Source: Faecalibacter bovis (GTDB taxonomy: Bacteria > Bacteroidota > Bacteroidia > Flavobacteriales > Weeksellaceae). Taken from it: 64,000 nucleotides of DNA. The stretch is taken from the NCBI RefSeq assembly GCF_017948305.1, contig NZ_CP072842.1, positions 2,486,501 to 2,550,500 on the forward strand, read 5' to 3'. Each line of letters starts with the position of its first letter. Position 1 is the stretch's first letter. The notes below the pieces were generated by a model. That model searched no databases and was not told where the DNA came from. It saw only the letters and a program-made list of their open reading frames with translations. Shown here piece by piece: positions 17,831 to 25,925 of the stretch. The position numbers and the translations under genes were made by a program.

Positions 17831-19066
17831 TTAAATGGATTGATTAATATCCCAATTTTCCATGTAGTCTGAAATTCGTTTTAAGAAAACTCCTCCCAAT
17901 GAACCATCAACAACGCGATGATCGAAAGAAAGTGATAAATACATAAATTGTCTTACGACAACAATATCTCCATATTCAGTTTCTAAAACGGCAGGTTTTT
18001 TCTTAATTACACCAGTAGCAAGTATGGCAACTTCTGGCTGATTAATAATTGGAGTTCCCATTAAATTTCCAAAAACACCAACGTTAGAAATAGTAAATGT
18101 TCCACCTGTTATATCATCAGGAGATAATTTATTATTACGCGCTTTATCTACAATGGTATTCACTCCTTTTGCAAGTCCTTCAAGATTTAAGGTATTTGCA
18201 TTTTTAATTACAGGAACAATCAGATTATTATTTGGTAAAGCAGTCGCAATTCCGATATTAATGTCATTGTGTTTTATAATCTTTGTTTCTGTTTCATCAA
18301 CAGATACATTAATTAAAGGAAAATCTTTAATTGCTCGAACGACACAATCTACAAGGATTGGTGTAAATGTTAATTTTTGATTGTACTTCGCTTCAAATTT
18401 ATCTTTATTCGCTTCGCGCCATTTCACCAAATTAGTTACGTCTGGTTCTACATAAGCAGTAACATGAGGAGAAGTTTTTTTACTATTCTTCATGTGTTTT
18501 GCAATTAAAAGACGCATTTTATCCATTTCTATAATTTCTGAATTTCCATTTAGAGAAGCAGAAGAAATAACTGGATTATCATTTGAAGTTTGCTCTGAAG
18601 TATTATTGATAAAATTTAAAACATCATTTTTAGAAATACGACCATTATAACCAGATCCTTTAATTTTTAAAACTTCATCAAGATTAAGATTTTCTTCTTT
18701 TATAATTCGTTTCACTAAAGGAGAAAGAAATTGATCTATTTTTGTAGAAGTTTCTTTTTTATTGATCTCGGTATTGGAATTATCTACAACAACTTCTTCC
18801 TTAATTGGATTAGTTACATCAGAATTTGAAATTTCAATCACAGCGAACACATCACCAATCGCAATTGTATCACCTTCTTCAAATTTTAACTCTTTAATTA
18901 TTCCGGCATGCGTAGAAGGCACTTCAGAATCAACTTTATCTGTAGAGACTTCGGCAATAGTTTCGTCAAGTTGAATCGTATCACCAACTTGCTTTAGCCA
19001 TTTAGATAAAGTAACCTCTGATACACTTTCCCCTAACTTAGGAATAGTAAGTTCAATTATATTCAT
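17831..19066 (-). CDS. 2-oxoacid dehydrogenase E2 (dihydrolipoyl acyltransferase)
   Basis: A 411-aa E2 protein starting MNIIELTIPKLGESVSEVTL; I use the ATG at 19066 because the 19 extra upstream codons are not domain-like and run towards the operator. A single lipoyl domain carries the target Lys44 in VSTDKVDSE. A peripheral subunit-binding domain lies near 115-155 (SPLVKRIIKEENLNLDEVL, then GSGYNGRISKNDVL). The catalytic domain ends with SFDHRVVDGSLGGVFLKRI, the HxxxDG motif. No E3 lies nearby, so it must be shared from elsewhere. E2 precedes E1 by 21 bp. Confidence 0.92.
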   Translation of the reverse strand: MNIIELTIPKLGESVSEVTLSKWLKQVGDTIQLDETIAEVSTDKVDSEVPSTHAGIIKELKFEEGDTIAIGDVFAVIEISNSDVTNPIKEEVVVDNSNTEINKKETSTKIDQFLSPLVKRIIKEENLNLDEVLKIKGSGYNGRISKNDVLNFINNTSEQTSNDNPVISSASLNGNSEIIEMDKMRLLIAKHMKNSKKTSPHVTAYVEPDVTNLVKWREANKDKFEAKYNQKLTFTPILVDCVVRAIKDFPLINVSVDETETKIIKHNDINIGIATALPNNNLIVPVIKNANTLNLEGLAKGVNTIVDKARNNKLSPDDITGGTFTISNVGVFGNLMGTPIINQPEVAILATGVIKKKPAVLETEYGDIVVVRQFMYLSLSFDHRVVDGSLGGVFLKRISDYMENWDINQSI

Positions 19067-19120
19067 TTTAGTAGTTTGCAGTTTGAAAGTTGAAGATATT
19101 AAATATTTTTGTTTTTGAAA

Positions 19121-19134
19121 CAAACGAATGTTAG
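19121..19134. promoter_or_regulatory. Candidate PaaR/TetR operator upstream of the E2-E1 genes
   Basis: CAAACGAATGTTAG fits the shared pattern CNAACRNNTGTTAG, and is flanked by TGAAAC on the left and TT on the right as in the related sites. It lies 54 bp upstream of the E2 start. Of the three it is the closest to the pattern CNAACGNNCGTTNG that I remember for Thermus PaaR. Confidence 0.6.
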
Positions 19135-19143
19135 TTCAAATAA

Positions 19144-19170
19144 AAAAAGGCTCAAATAAATGAGCCTTTT
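19144..19170 (-). terminator. Terminator of the porin-transporter unit
   Basis: Stem AAAAGGCTCA/TGAGCCTTTT with a 6-nt loop, followed by a run of T on the - strand. It separates the MFS gene from the E2 promoter region, so porin-MFS and E2-E1 are separate units. Confidence 0.85.
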
Positions 19171-19180
19171 ATTGTTGTTT

Positions 19181-20557
19181 TTAATCCTTTGTTAAATCTG
19201 TTTTGTAAGTTTCTGGAACTGTAAAAAAGTTGACTAGGATTGCTATAAATATTAATATTAACGGATAAGTTAAACCAACATATGGTGACATAGCTGCCGA
19301 TACAATTAATGTACTTTTTAATAATTCGGTTACGAAAGTTGTTGCACCTCCAATAAAACCATTACCCATATTTTGAGCGAATCCCATACTTGTGTATCGA
19401 ATTTTTGTTGGGAAAATTTCTAACATAAACGCTCCTAATGGTCCATAAGTTGCTGCACCTGCAATAGAAGTTATTAAACTAATACCTGCTATTGCTAAGA
19501 TTGCTGGAGTACCAATTTCGTGGACTTCTTTTAAACCTTCTGGATTTCCGATCGACATGTACATATAGAAAGAAAATGGAATTAAGATAAATGAAGCAAT
19601 CATACCTCCTAACATTACTGGTTTACGACCAATTTTATCAGATAATGAACCGAAGTATTGGTAGAAGAATGAACTGAATAATGTTGCAATTAATACAATT
19701 ACTAATACCGTTTCGTAAGGTAACATTACAGCACGTTGTAAAAAGAATAACGTAACAAATAATGTTGTTTGCATAATTGTAGATTGAGCAGCATTTCCTC
19801 CAAAGATAGCTTTTAACATCACTTTAATATTACCTGGAGTTGTGAAAGTATCTTTTACTGGAGATTTAGAAGTTTTACCTTCTTTTTTTAATTGTTCGAA
19901 TACTGGTGATTCGTGTAATTTTTTACGGATAAAGTAGCTGATTAAAACTAATACTCCTGAAAATAAGAAAGGAATACGCCATCCAAAAGAGTTAAATGCT
20001 TCTTCTGTCATAATAGCTTTCGTAAAATATACTACTAATAAACAAATTAATAAACCTAATGGAACTGTTGCTTGAATAAAACCAGTGTAGTGTCCACGTT
20101 TTTCTTGAGGTGCGTGTTCAGCAACGTAAATTACTGCTCCAGCATACTCACCAGAAATTGCTAAACCTTGGAAAATACGACAGATTAATAAAAGAACTGG
20201 TGCAAACCAACCTACTGATTCGAAAGTTGGAATTAATCCAATACCGAAAGTTGCAATTCCCATCATGATTAATGAAACTAAGAACGAATATTTACGACCT
20301 ATTCTATCCCCAATACTACCAAAAACCAATGATCCAATTGGACGGAACATAAATGATGAAACAACAACAGCCAAAGTCTCTAAAAAGTGAGATGAACCGT
20401 CGTTAGGAAATAATTGTGTAGATAAAACTCCAGCTAAAATAATAGCTAAGAACATATCGTACCACTCGATAAGTGTACCAACTGAAGAGGCAATAATAAC
20501 TTGTAAAATATTATTATCCTTTTTTTCAATTTGTGAAGAATTTGCAGATGTCTCCAT
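19181..20557 (-). CDS. MFS transporter, metabolite:H+ symporter type, probable phenylacetate importer
   Basis: A 458-aa inner-membrane protein with about 12 hydrophobic segments. Family marks are SVGTLIEWYDMFLA in TM1, FRPIGSLVFGSIGDRIGRKY in loop 2-3, RIFQGLAISGEYAGAVIYVA in TM4 and SLSDKIGRKPVMLGG in loop 8-9. These fit the ProP/ShiA-like metabolite:H+ symporters that take up organic acids. It is 28 bp downstream of the porin gene and shares its operator-like site, so uptake of phenylacetate or a related aromatic acid is the likely role. Substrate not proven. Confidence 0.88.
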   Translation of the reverse strand: METSANSSQIEKKDNNILQVIIASSVGTLIEWYDMFLAIILAGVLSTQLFPNDGSSHFLETLAVVVSSFMFRPIGSLVFGSIGDRIGRKYSFLVSLIMMGIATFGIGLIPTFESVGWFAPVLLLICRIFQGLAISGEYAGAVIYVAEHAPQEKRGHYTGFIQATVPLGLLICLLVVYFTKAIMTEEAFNSFGWRIPFLFSGVLVLISYFIRKKLHESPVFEQLKKEGKTSKSPVKDTFTTPGNIKVMLKAIFGGNAAQSTIMQTTLFVTLFFLQRAVMLPYETVLVIVLIATLFSSFFYQYFGSLSDKIGRKPVMLGGMIASFILIPFSFYMYMSIGNPEGLKEVHEIGTPAILAIAGISLITSIAGAATYGPLGAFMLEIFPTKIRYTSMGFAQNMGNGFIGGATTFVTELLKSTLIVSAAMSPYVGLTYPLILIFIAILVNFFTVPETYKTDLTKD

Positions 20558-20585
20558 GTTTGTGTTATATTAAATGATTTTTAAA

Positions 20586-21905
20586 TTAAAAACTAAAAGT
20601 AGTTGTCAAGTGAACACGATAATTTGTTGCTAAAAACTTGTTATCAAATCCAATTGCTTTATTTGTTGCGTCAGCCCATTGAGCAGAAGAACGTTCCATT
20701 TCTAAACGGAATTTAAGAGCTTTATTAGGAGTAAAATCCAAACGTGGAACTACTTTGTATAAATAATTCACAGTTCTACCTCCTGGCGTTGCAGATACAG
20801 CACCCCAATTTGTCGTAACTCCATACGATGTAGAAGATGCTCCTTCGATTGGCTCATCAACTCCTCTGTTGTAAACTACGCCAGCAAAAGCACCAAATGC
20901 CCATTTACCAGTTGTATTTTGTTGCACATCTAACCAAACGGCTTCTGTATCTATTGGCTTATAAGTTTCAACTTGTCCTGGTAATTGGTAACCAACATAG
21001 CCACCTAATTGTACAAAAGAAGATGCATTTTGCATTAAATATCCTGTAGCTGTAATTGTAACAGGTTTTGTAATCACTTTAGCATAAGCCGATGCAGAAA
21101 AACCTTCAGCACGTTCATTAGATTTTAAATCCTGAGATACTAATTTAGGTTTTTGGCTTTCATACTGACCTGCTACACCTACTACAAATTTATCTGTTTT
21201 ATATTGTACCTGTAAATGTCCAGCAGGACCACCATTACGGTAAGGATCTGTATTTGGAGTAAAATCTCTTTGAGAATGAATTGTAGCGATAACTTTTAAA
21301 TTATCAGTGAATTTATGAGTTAATCTAATTTGTGGATTTCTATTTAAACCATAGATTGGTGCACCTGTACCATAATTTACAACATTAGGTAACGCTTCTA
21401 AAACTACAAATGGATGCCAATATTGACCAATTCCTAATTGAGTCTTTTCCCAATCTAACATGATATACGCATGACGTAAACGAAATTCGTTAATACCACC
21501 CTCAGTAGCTCCAAAGAATTCTCCTTCTAAAACTCCTGATGATTTAGCTCCTAAAATTTCTGGACCTTTAAGTGTAACTCCAGCTCTAGAAATTACAGAT
21601 AACATGTGAAATTTACCTGTTGCATTAATATCTTGTCCGTTGGCGTCTAATTGTCTATCTTTAGGATATAACATTACAACATTTTCTCCGGCTCCAATAT
21701 TTTGCCTACTATCAGCAAATATGTCACTACGAACAAATCCGTAAAAATTAACATCAACCTTCTGATCTTTACCAATTGTTAAATCTGGTTTATCAATTTT
21801 AACAATTGTATCATTAGATTTTAACGTTACAATATCTTGCGCAACCCCTTCTACACCAGTAAACATAATGGTTAGCAGGGAAAAATTTAATAATGTTCTC
21901 TTCAT
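20586..21905 (-). CDS. Outer-membrane porin, DcaP-like
   Basis: A 439-aa outer-membrane beta-barrel protein. A signal peptide ending near GVEGVAQ is followed by a short polar stretch and then alternating barrel strands such as VNFYGFVRSDIFADSR, LEGEFFGATEGG and FRLRHAYIMLDWEKTQLGIG. The last residues HLTTTFSF end in Phe, the usual barrel assembly signal. It resembles DcaP-type porins, which pass dicarboxylic and aromatic acids. It is first in a two-gene unit with the MFS transporter and is preceded by a PaaR-like operator. Confidence 0.8.
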   Translation of the reverse strand: MKRTLLNFSLLTIMFTGVEGVAQDIVTLKSNDTIVKIDKPDLTIGKDQKVDVNFYGFVRSDIFADSRQNIGAGENVVMLYPKDRQLDANGQDINATGKFHMLSVISRAGVTLKGPEILGAKSSGVLEGEFFGATEGGINEFRLRHAYIMLDWEKTQLGIGQYWHPFVVLEALPNVVNYGTGAPIYGLNRNPQIRLTHKFTDNLKVIATIHSQRDFTPNTDPYRNGGPAGHLQVQYKTDKFVVGVAGQYESQKPKLVSQDLKSNERAEGFSASAYAKVITKPVTITATGYLMQNASSFVQLGGYVGYQLPGQVETYKPIDTEAVWLDVQQNTTGKWAFGAFAGVVYNRGVDEPIEGASSTSYGVTTNWGAVSATPGGRTVNYLYKVVPRLDFTPNKALKFRLEMERSSAQWADATNKAIGFDNKFLATNYRVHLTTTFSF

Positions 21906-21947
21906 TTTATTTGTGATAATGTGTTAAAATTATACAAAAAAATGAAA

Positions 21948-21961
21948 CGAACAAATGTTAG
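21948..21961. promoter_or_regulatory. Candidate PaaR/TetR operator upstream of the porin gene
   Basis: CGAACAAATGTTAG fits CNAACRNNTGTTAG. The context AAAAAATGAAAC before it and TAAG after it closely matches the paaK site. It lies 42 bp upstream of the porin ATG. The rest of the gap 21906-22102 shows no further gene. Confidence 0.65.
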
Positions 21962-22102
21962 TAAGTGTTTTTTGTACACTAACGATAAAATAAATATAAA
22001 ATTATTAATTAAAGCAATATTTTAAACAATTTTATACCTTTAAAAATCAATTTTTGTTAGTTTATCATAAAAAGACACCAAAAAAACATAGAAGTGTACA
22101 TG

Positions 22103-23347
22103 TTACCCATTTAATAAATTAATCGTGAATATTTGTAACCAAAGTTTATTTTCATCATTTAATACATATTGATTAAAAACAATGTTATTTCCTGTTTTAT
22201 CAAAATTTGGAATACCAGATATGTGTTTATTACTATATATAACCTCAGTTTTAAGTGATACTAAATCAAGGAGTATTAAAGAATCATTTTGTTTGTAGAT
22301 GGCTGTTTTTCCGTCCGGAGCTATATTAAATGGAGATTGAATAGAAGTTGTATGATCAGTTAATTTTTTAATTTCTGATTGATTTATATTATAAGAATAC
22401 AATTGAGTATTCCCTACACTATCCTCTTTTAAAAAATAAACAACATCACCTGCTGGATTTGATCTTAGCCAATGTCTAAAATTTGAAATTCCATTTTCTG
22501 TATAAGTCATTCTTTTTTGAATTACACCCTTTGGTACACCAGGTCGAAGAATTTCTGTACCTTCTAGCGGAACATCATTTGGTTGTGTTAAATCATCAGG
22601 CAAATCAATCATAAAAACTTCTGTTTTACGATTCCCATTTAAATCTCTTACCCAACCCTGAAAAACCAATTTATTCGTATTTCCTAACCAACATTCATCA
22701 AATGCTTTTTCAATTTCATCTGAACCATGAACTGCATCATCAACAATTTTAGAAACTATAACTGAAAACATTTCTCCTGTTATATTTTCTAAAGAAGAAT
22801 CTGACGGAATATTTACTTTTTTAGGAAACATTACACCAACTACACGTTCGTCTTTTACCTTATTATATGCTAACACATAATCATTATAAGTAAAGCTAAT
22901 CATTGATCCATCATAATTCCAACAATGCGAATGCGTTCCTCCACGTAATGCACCTTTTGAGAACGGAGAATAAATATTTCTTGCATCCATATGAATCGGA
23001 ATATTAGGATTTGAAAGATCTATTGCTACACCTGTACGACGAGAAATACCATAAGGTTTACTTTGTGACGCATTCTGAATACCATGTATAAAGATTACTT
23101 TATCTTTTTCGGGCGAAAAAGTAGCCGCACCAACTCCTGGACCAAATTCATTAGGATTTTGAACTTCGTATAAAACTTCAATTTGTTTAGTATTGATTTT
23201 TACACGTTCTATACGAGTTGTTGTACCAATCTGTGAATCCTCATTACGTGTATCATAAACTATCCAATGATTATCTGGAGAAAAAACTTGACAATGATGC
23301 AGTGTATGACCGTAGTTTCCGAATGTGAGTTGAATTGCTTTTTTCAT
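22103..23347 (-). CDS. YidR-like DUF3748 beta-propeller protein
   Basis: A 414-aa protein resembling E. coli YidR (DUF3748). Repeated TolB-like blades are visible, for example CQVFSPDNHWIVYDTRNED at the start, AATFSPEKDKVIFIHG, SKGALRGGTHSHCWNYDGSM, RHWLRSNPAGDVVYFLKED and FNIAPDGKTAIYKQND. There is no signal peptide, so it is probably cytoplasmic. Function is unknown in the family. It is a single gene, divergent from a small + strand ORF, and separated from the porin by 197 bp. Confidence 0.75.
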   Translation of the reverse strand: MKKAIQLTFGNYGHTLHHCQVFSPDNHWIVYDTRNEDSQIGTTTRIERVKINTKQIEVLYEVQNPNEFGPGVGAATFSPEKDKVIFIHGIQNASQSKPYGISRRTGVAIDLSNPNIPIHMDARNIYSPFSKGALRGGTHSHCWNYDGSMISFTYNDYVLAYNKVKDERVVGVMFPKKVNIPSDSSLENITGEMFSVIVSKIVDDAVHGSDEIEKAFDECWLGNTNKLVFQGWVRDLNGNRKTEVFMIDLPDDLTQPNDVPLEGTEILRPGVPKGVIQKRMTYTENGISNFRHWLRSNPAGDVVYFLKEDSVGNTQLYSYNINQSEIKKLTDHTTSIQSPFNIAPDGKTAIYKQNDSLILLDLVSLKTEVIYSNKHISGIPNFDKTGNNIVFNQYVLNDENKLWLQIFTINLLNG

Positions 23348-23475
23348 GAATGTTTTCTAATGAAAACAAATTTATTTGATTTTAATAAGTTTTATAGCAC
23401 AACTTTAACATTGTTTTTTTCTTTGTTTACTATCAATGATTTAACTTTAATTTAAACAAATCAAAATCTATCATT

Positions 23476-23601
23476 ATGACAAACGAAAAACAAAAAAATC
23501 ACTTAGAAGTATTAGTTAACAAGTTAAAAGATCCTGCGTATAAGTTATTAAAATCAACAAATAGAGAAAAAAAGAGAAGAAGAAATAACGCAAAATCATA
23601 A
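23476..23601 (+). CDS. Small basic hypothetical protein, 41 aa
   Basis: The frame begins ATGACAAACGAAAAACAAAA and encodes 41 residues. The first part is helix-forming and polar (NHLEVLVNKLKDPAYKLL); the tail is strongly basic (REKKRRRNN). It fills the gap between the YidR-like gene and a terminator and does not overlap any other gene. No family was recognised. It may be real or a chance frame. Confidence 0.35.
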   Translation: MTNEKQKNHLEVLVNKLKDPAYKLLKSTNREKKRRRNNAKS

Positions 23602-23650
23602 TTCAAATTCAAAATTATTTGGCTGTATTTTATGACATTACGTCATTGGC

Positions 23651-23666
23651 AATCTTGTACAAGATT
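23651..23666. repeat. Perfect 16-bp palindrome
   Basis: AATCTTGTACAAGATT lies between the 41-aa ORF and the terminator, preceded by a TGACATTACGTCA near-palindrome. No T run follows. It could be a protein-binding site or chance. Confidence 0.4.
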
Positions 23667-23683
23667 ACATCCTATATAATTAC

Positions 23684-23719
23684 AAAAAAAAGAGTTCAAA
23701 ATATTGAACTCTTTTTTTG
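23684..23719. terminator. Bidirectional terminator
   Basis: Stem AAAGAGTTCAA/TTGAACTCTTT around AATA, with A and T runs on both sides. It ends the - strand DUF493 gene and any + strand transcript of the 41-aa ORF. Confidence 0.88.
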
Positions 23720-23721
23720 TA

Positions 23722-24048
23722 TTATAACATCATAACTCCCGGAATTTGGGAAACTTCTTGATAAAAACTGATAACTTGATCTGAATCTAACGCATAAATT
23801 ACAACTGTTATTGATGTATATTTTCTATTTTTAGAAGCTTTATATTCAAAATTAGGATTTGCATTTTTAAAGATTTCCTTTACTTTACTCATAATTTCCT
23901 CACTTGTAGGATATATGAATTTGTAAGTATAATCTGCAGGAAAAGAAGTAACGTCGTCTAATCTTTCTTTAAATTTAACGTAGAAATCTTCTTTGTTTAA
24001 ACCGTCACTATCTTCTATATTTTGAAAATTGATATTGAAATCACTCAT
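23722..24048 (-). CDS. DUF493 family protein
   Basis: A 108-aa protein whose second half matches the DUF493 (YbeD-like) pattern: FKNANPNFEYKASKNRKYTS, then ITVVIYALDSDQVISFYQEV and a C-terminal PGVMML. The fold is ferredoxin-like and resembles ACT regulatory domains; the biochemical role is unknown. The gene is monocistronic with its own terminator. A CTTAGTT/AACTAAG inverted repeat (24054-24072) and a GCACAATTTGTGC palindrome (24072-24084) lie directly upstream. Confidence 0.8.
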   Translation of the reverse strand: MSDFNINFQNIEDSDGLNKEDFYVKFKERLDDVTSFPADYTYKFIYPTSEEIMSKVKEIFKNANPNFEYKASKNRKYTSITVVIYALDSDQVISFYQEVSQIPGVMML

Positions 24049-24267
24049 AATTCTTAGTTTTTATTAACTAAGCACAATTTGTGCCAATTGACCATATTCA
24101 CAATTCTAGAGAATTTATGTGAAAATTTGTCATGATTTATCATAAATAACCATTTTATATTTTATATAAATAATGATGAGATTTATAGAATTTACGCTTA
24201 AAGCTGGTTTTTAAATAAAATCACAATATTCTATTAATTATCATAGATCAATAAAAATGCAGCCATA

Positions 24268-24275
24268 TAATTTTG
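24268..24275 (+). promoter_or_regulatory. -7 box upstream of the VGINT secreted-protein gene
   Basis: TAATTTTG matches TAnnTTTG and lies 34 bp before the ATG at 24310. No clear upstream TTG at the usual spacing. Confidence 0.4.
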
Positions 24276-24309
24276 CGCCCGGAAAAAATATAAACGACAT
24301 TAATCATTA

Positions 24310-24975
24310 ATGAAAAAATTATCATCAGGTGCTTTAGTATGCTTAGCTATGTTTACTTATGCACAAGTAGGTATTAATACTGAAAAACCTGAAACTGCTT
24401 TACATATAGAAGCGAAAGAAACTGCTAAAGGTTTAAAATTAGTAGACGGAACACAAGGAAATGGAAAAGTATTAATGTCTGATAAAAATGGAATTGCCTC
24501 TTGGAAAAGTCTTTTTTCAGCAGATGAAATTTATGGCACATATACATGGGCAGCTAACACAAACATAAATAATGTAAACTGGAATTCCATTGCGAATCTT
24601 AAAGTTACTCCTGTAACGCACATGATCTATTATCGTATTCATATACTAAATAATAACTCTTCACTTTCTAGTACAAGAAATGTATATAATAGAGTTTATG
24701 TGAGTACGCTTGATTGGAGTAAAGTTACTAACCAAAATACTAAAGATACACCAATTATTGGTACAACAGGATTTCAAGGCTTACAAGGAAATGATTTAGA
24801 AATTGCTTTATCATTTATGTATACAAATAAAAGCGATACAGATGAAACATTATTTCTGAATTTTCAATCAGATAGAAACAGTGTTAGAAGAAGCAAATAT
24901 GCTCAGCAAACCCCAACTGAATTTAAAAATGTTAATTTAATCGAAAATTACTTCTATTCAGTTAAAATTAATTAA
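24310..24975 (+). CDS. Secreted protein with Bacteroidetes VGINT N-terminal motif
   Basis: A 221-aa protein with a signal peptide (cleavage near MFTYA-Q) followed by VGINTEKPETALHIEAKETA and GNGKVLMSDKNGIASWKSL. This VGINT..P...LH and GkvL.SD.nG.asW pairing is a frequent start of flavobacterial cell-surface proteins. The remaining ~150 residues, rich in Asn, Ser and Tyr, look beta-rich; I do not recognise a domain. No C-terminal type IX sorting domain was seen. Likely an exported surface or outer-membrane-associated protein. Confidence 0.7.
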   Translation: MKKLSSGALVCLAMFTYAQVGINTEKPETALHIEAKETAKGLKLVDGTQGNGKVLMSDKNGIASWKSLFSADEIYGTYTWAANTNINNVNWNSIANLKVTPVTHMIYYRIHILNNNSSLSSTRNVYNRVYVSTLDWSKVTNQNTKDTPIIGTTGFQGLQGNDLEIALSFMYTNKSDTDETLFLNFQSDRNSVRRSKYAQQTPTEFKNVNLIENYFYSVKIN

Positions 24976-24980
24976 ACCAA

Positions 24981-25012
24981 AAAAAACGGATTCTTTAAGA
25001 TATCCGTTTTTT
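24981..25012. terminator. Bidirectional terminator between convergent genes
   Basis: Stem AAAAACGGAT/ATCCGTTTTT with loop TCTTTAAG plus flanking A and T runs, between the + strand gene ending at 24975 and the - strand gene ending at 25012. Confidence 0.85.
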
Positions 25013-25503
25013 TATTTTGTGCTAAAAAATGATTTCATCACGTTACGTTGTTTTTCACCTAACTTTTTTATTGTTTCGAAATCATAATCTTTATAATAAT
25101 CATCATTCACAAATCTAGATTCGGTTAACATAAACATTTCCTCGCAATCTTTTTCATAACCAGCAAAACACAGTGCTACTATATGATCCATCGATTCTTT
25201 ATTGGACATCGATAATTTTGTAGATGTTACTAATTCATCAATAACATATGAACGCCCTTTTTCTAAATGACGATTGGCTAATTTTCGATTACGCTGTAAT
25301 TGATAAATAAAACCTAACGAAATGTGATAATGTGTTTCATCTTTATGAAATTCAATCAATTTTTGTAAAGATTGAATTGTCTTGTTTAAATCTTTATCAA
25401 TTATATTTTGCTTGTAAGTTTTTATTAATTCAATTTCTTCCTGAGAAATTTGAGCAAATAAAAAATTACTGAATAGCGAAAGTATAAAAAAGATTTTTTT
25501 CAT
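25012..25503 (-). CDS. Secreted tetratricopeptide-like hypothetical protein
   Basis: A 163-aa protein starting at MKKIFFILSLFSNFLFAQ, a clear signal peptide; the eight extra upstream codons overlap the preceding gene and are not used. The mature part is helical, with IIDKDLNKTIQSLQKLIEFH and THYHISLGFIYQLQRNRKLA suggesting one or two TPR-like helix pairs. Two Cys near residues 110 and 118 could pair. Function unknown. It follows the Asp-box protein gene by 2 bp and is probably co-transcribed. Confidence 0.65.
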   Translation of the reverse strand: MKKIFFILSLFSNFLFAQISQEEIELIKTYKQNIIDKDLNKTIQSLQKLIEFHKDETHYHISLGFIYQLQRNRKLANRHLEKGRSYVIDELVTSTKLSMSNKESMDHIVALCFAGYEKDCEEMFMLTESRFVNDDYYKDYDFETIKKLGEKQRNVMKSFFSTK

Positions 25504-25505
25504 AA

Positions 25506-25865
25506 TTATCTTGGATTTTTCTCCCAACGGCGACCTTCGTCTGGAGAATATCTAATTCCTCTTGTTGTTTCTGCAGATAAATGAGTTCCATTAAAGTTTA
25601 ATTTAATAAAATCTCCTGTAAATGCATTTGGTTTAAATCGTCTTTCCCAACTAATTCCGTTGTCGTTAGAAAAGAATAAACCCTTTTCTGCAATTGCTAA
25701 AATTACTGGACCAAGATCAATCAAATCTTTAAATTCACCGACTTGATAATCCCCTTTAAAACGCATTTTCCAAGTTTTACCTTTCGTAATTGAATATTCG
25801 ATTTGTCCGTAAACTTTTTGACTAATTCGAATTTGTTCTTCTCCTAAGTTTAATATCTCTGCCAT
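25506..25865 (-). CDS. Small protein with BNR/Asp-box-like repeats
   Basis: A 119-aa protein starting MAEILNLGEEQIRIS; I chose the ATG at 25865 because the seven codons before it do not add recognisable structure. Three Asp-box-like turns recur: YSITKGKTWKMRF (about 24-36), FFSNDNGISWERRF (about 71-84) and RYSPDEGRRWEKN (about 105-117). Such S-x-D-x-G-x-x-W turns are typical of beta-propeller blades, but this protein is too short for a full propeller unless it oligomerises. It has no signal peptide. Function unknown. Confidence 0.6.
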   Translation of the reverse strand: MAEILNLGEEQIRISQKVYGQIEYSITKGKTWKMRFKGDYQVGEFKDLIDLGPVILAIAEKGLFFSNDNGISWERRFKPNAFTGDFIKLNFNGTHLSAETTRGIRYSPDEGRRWEKNPR

Positions 25866-25925
25866 TTTATTCTTAATAGGCTCCAAAGATAGTAGAATTC
25901 TACAACATTAGCTTTATTCTACAAT

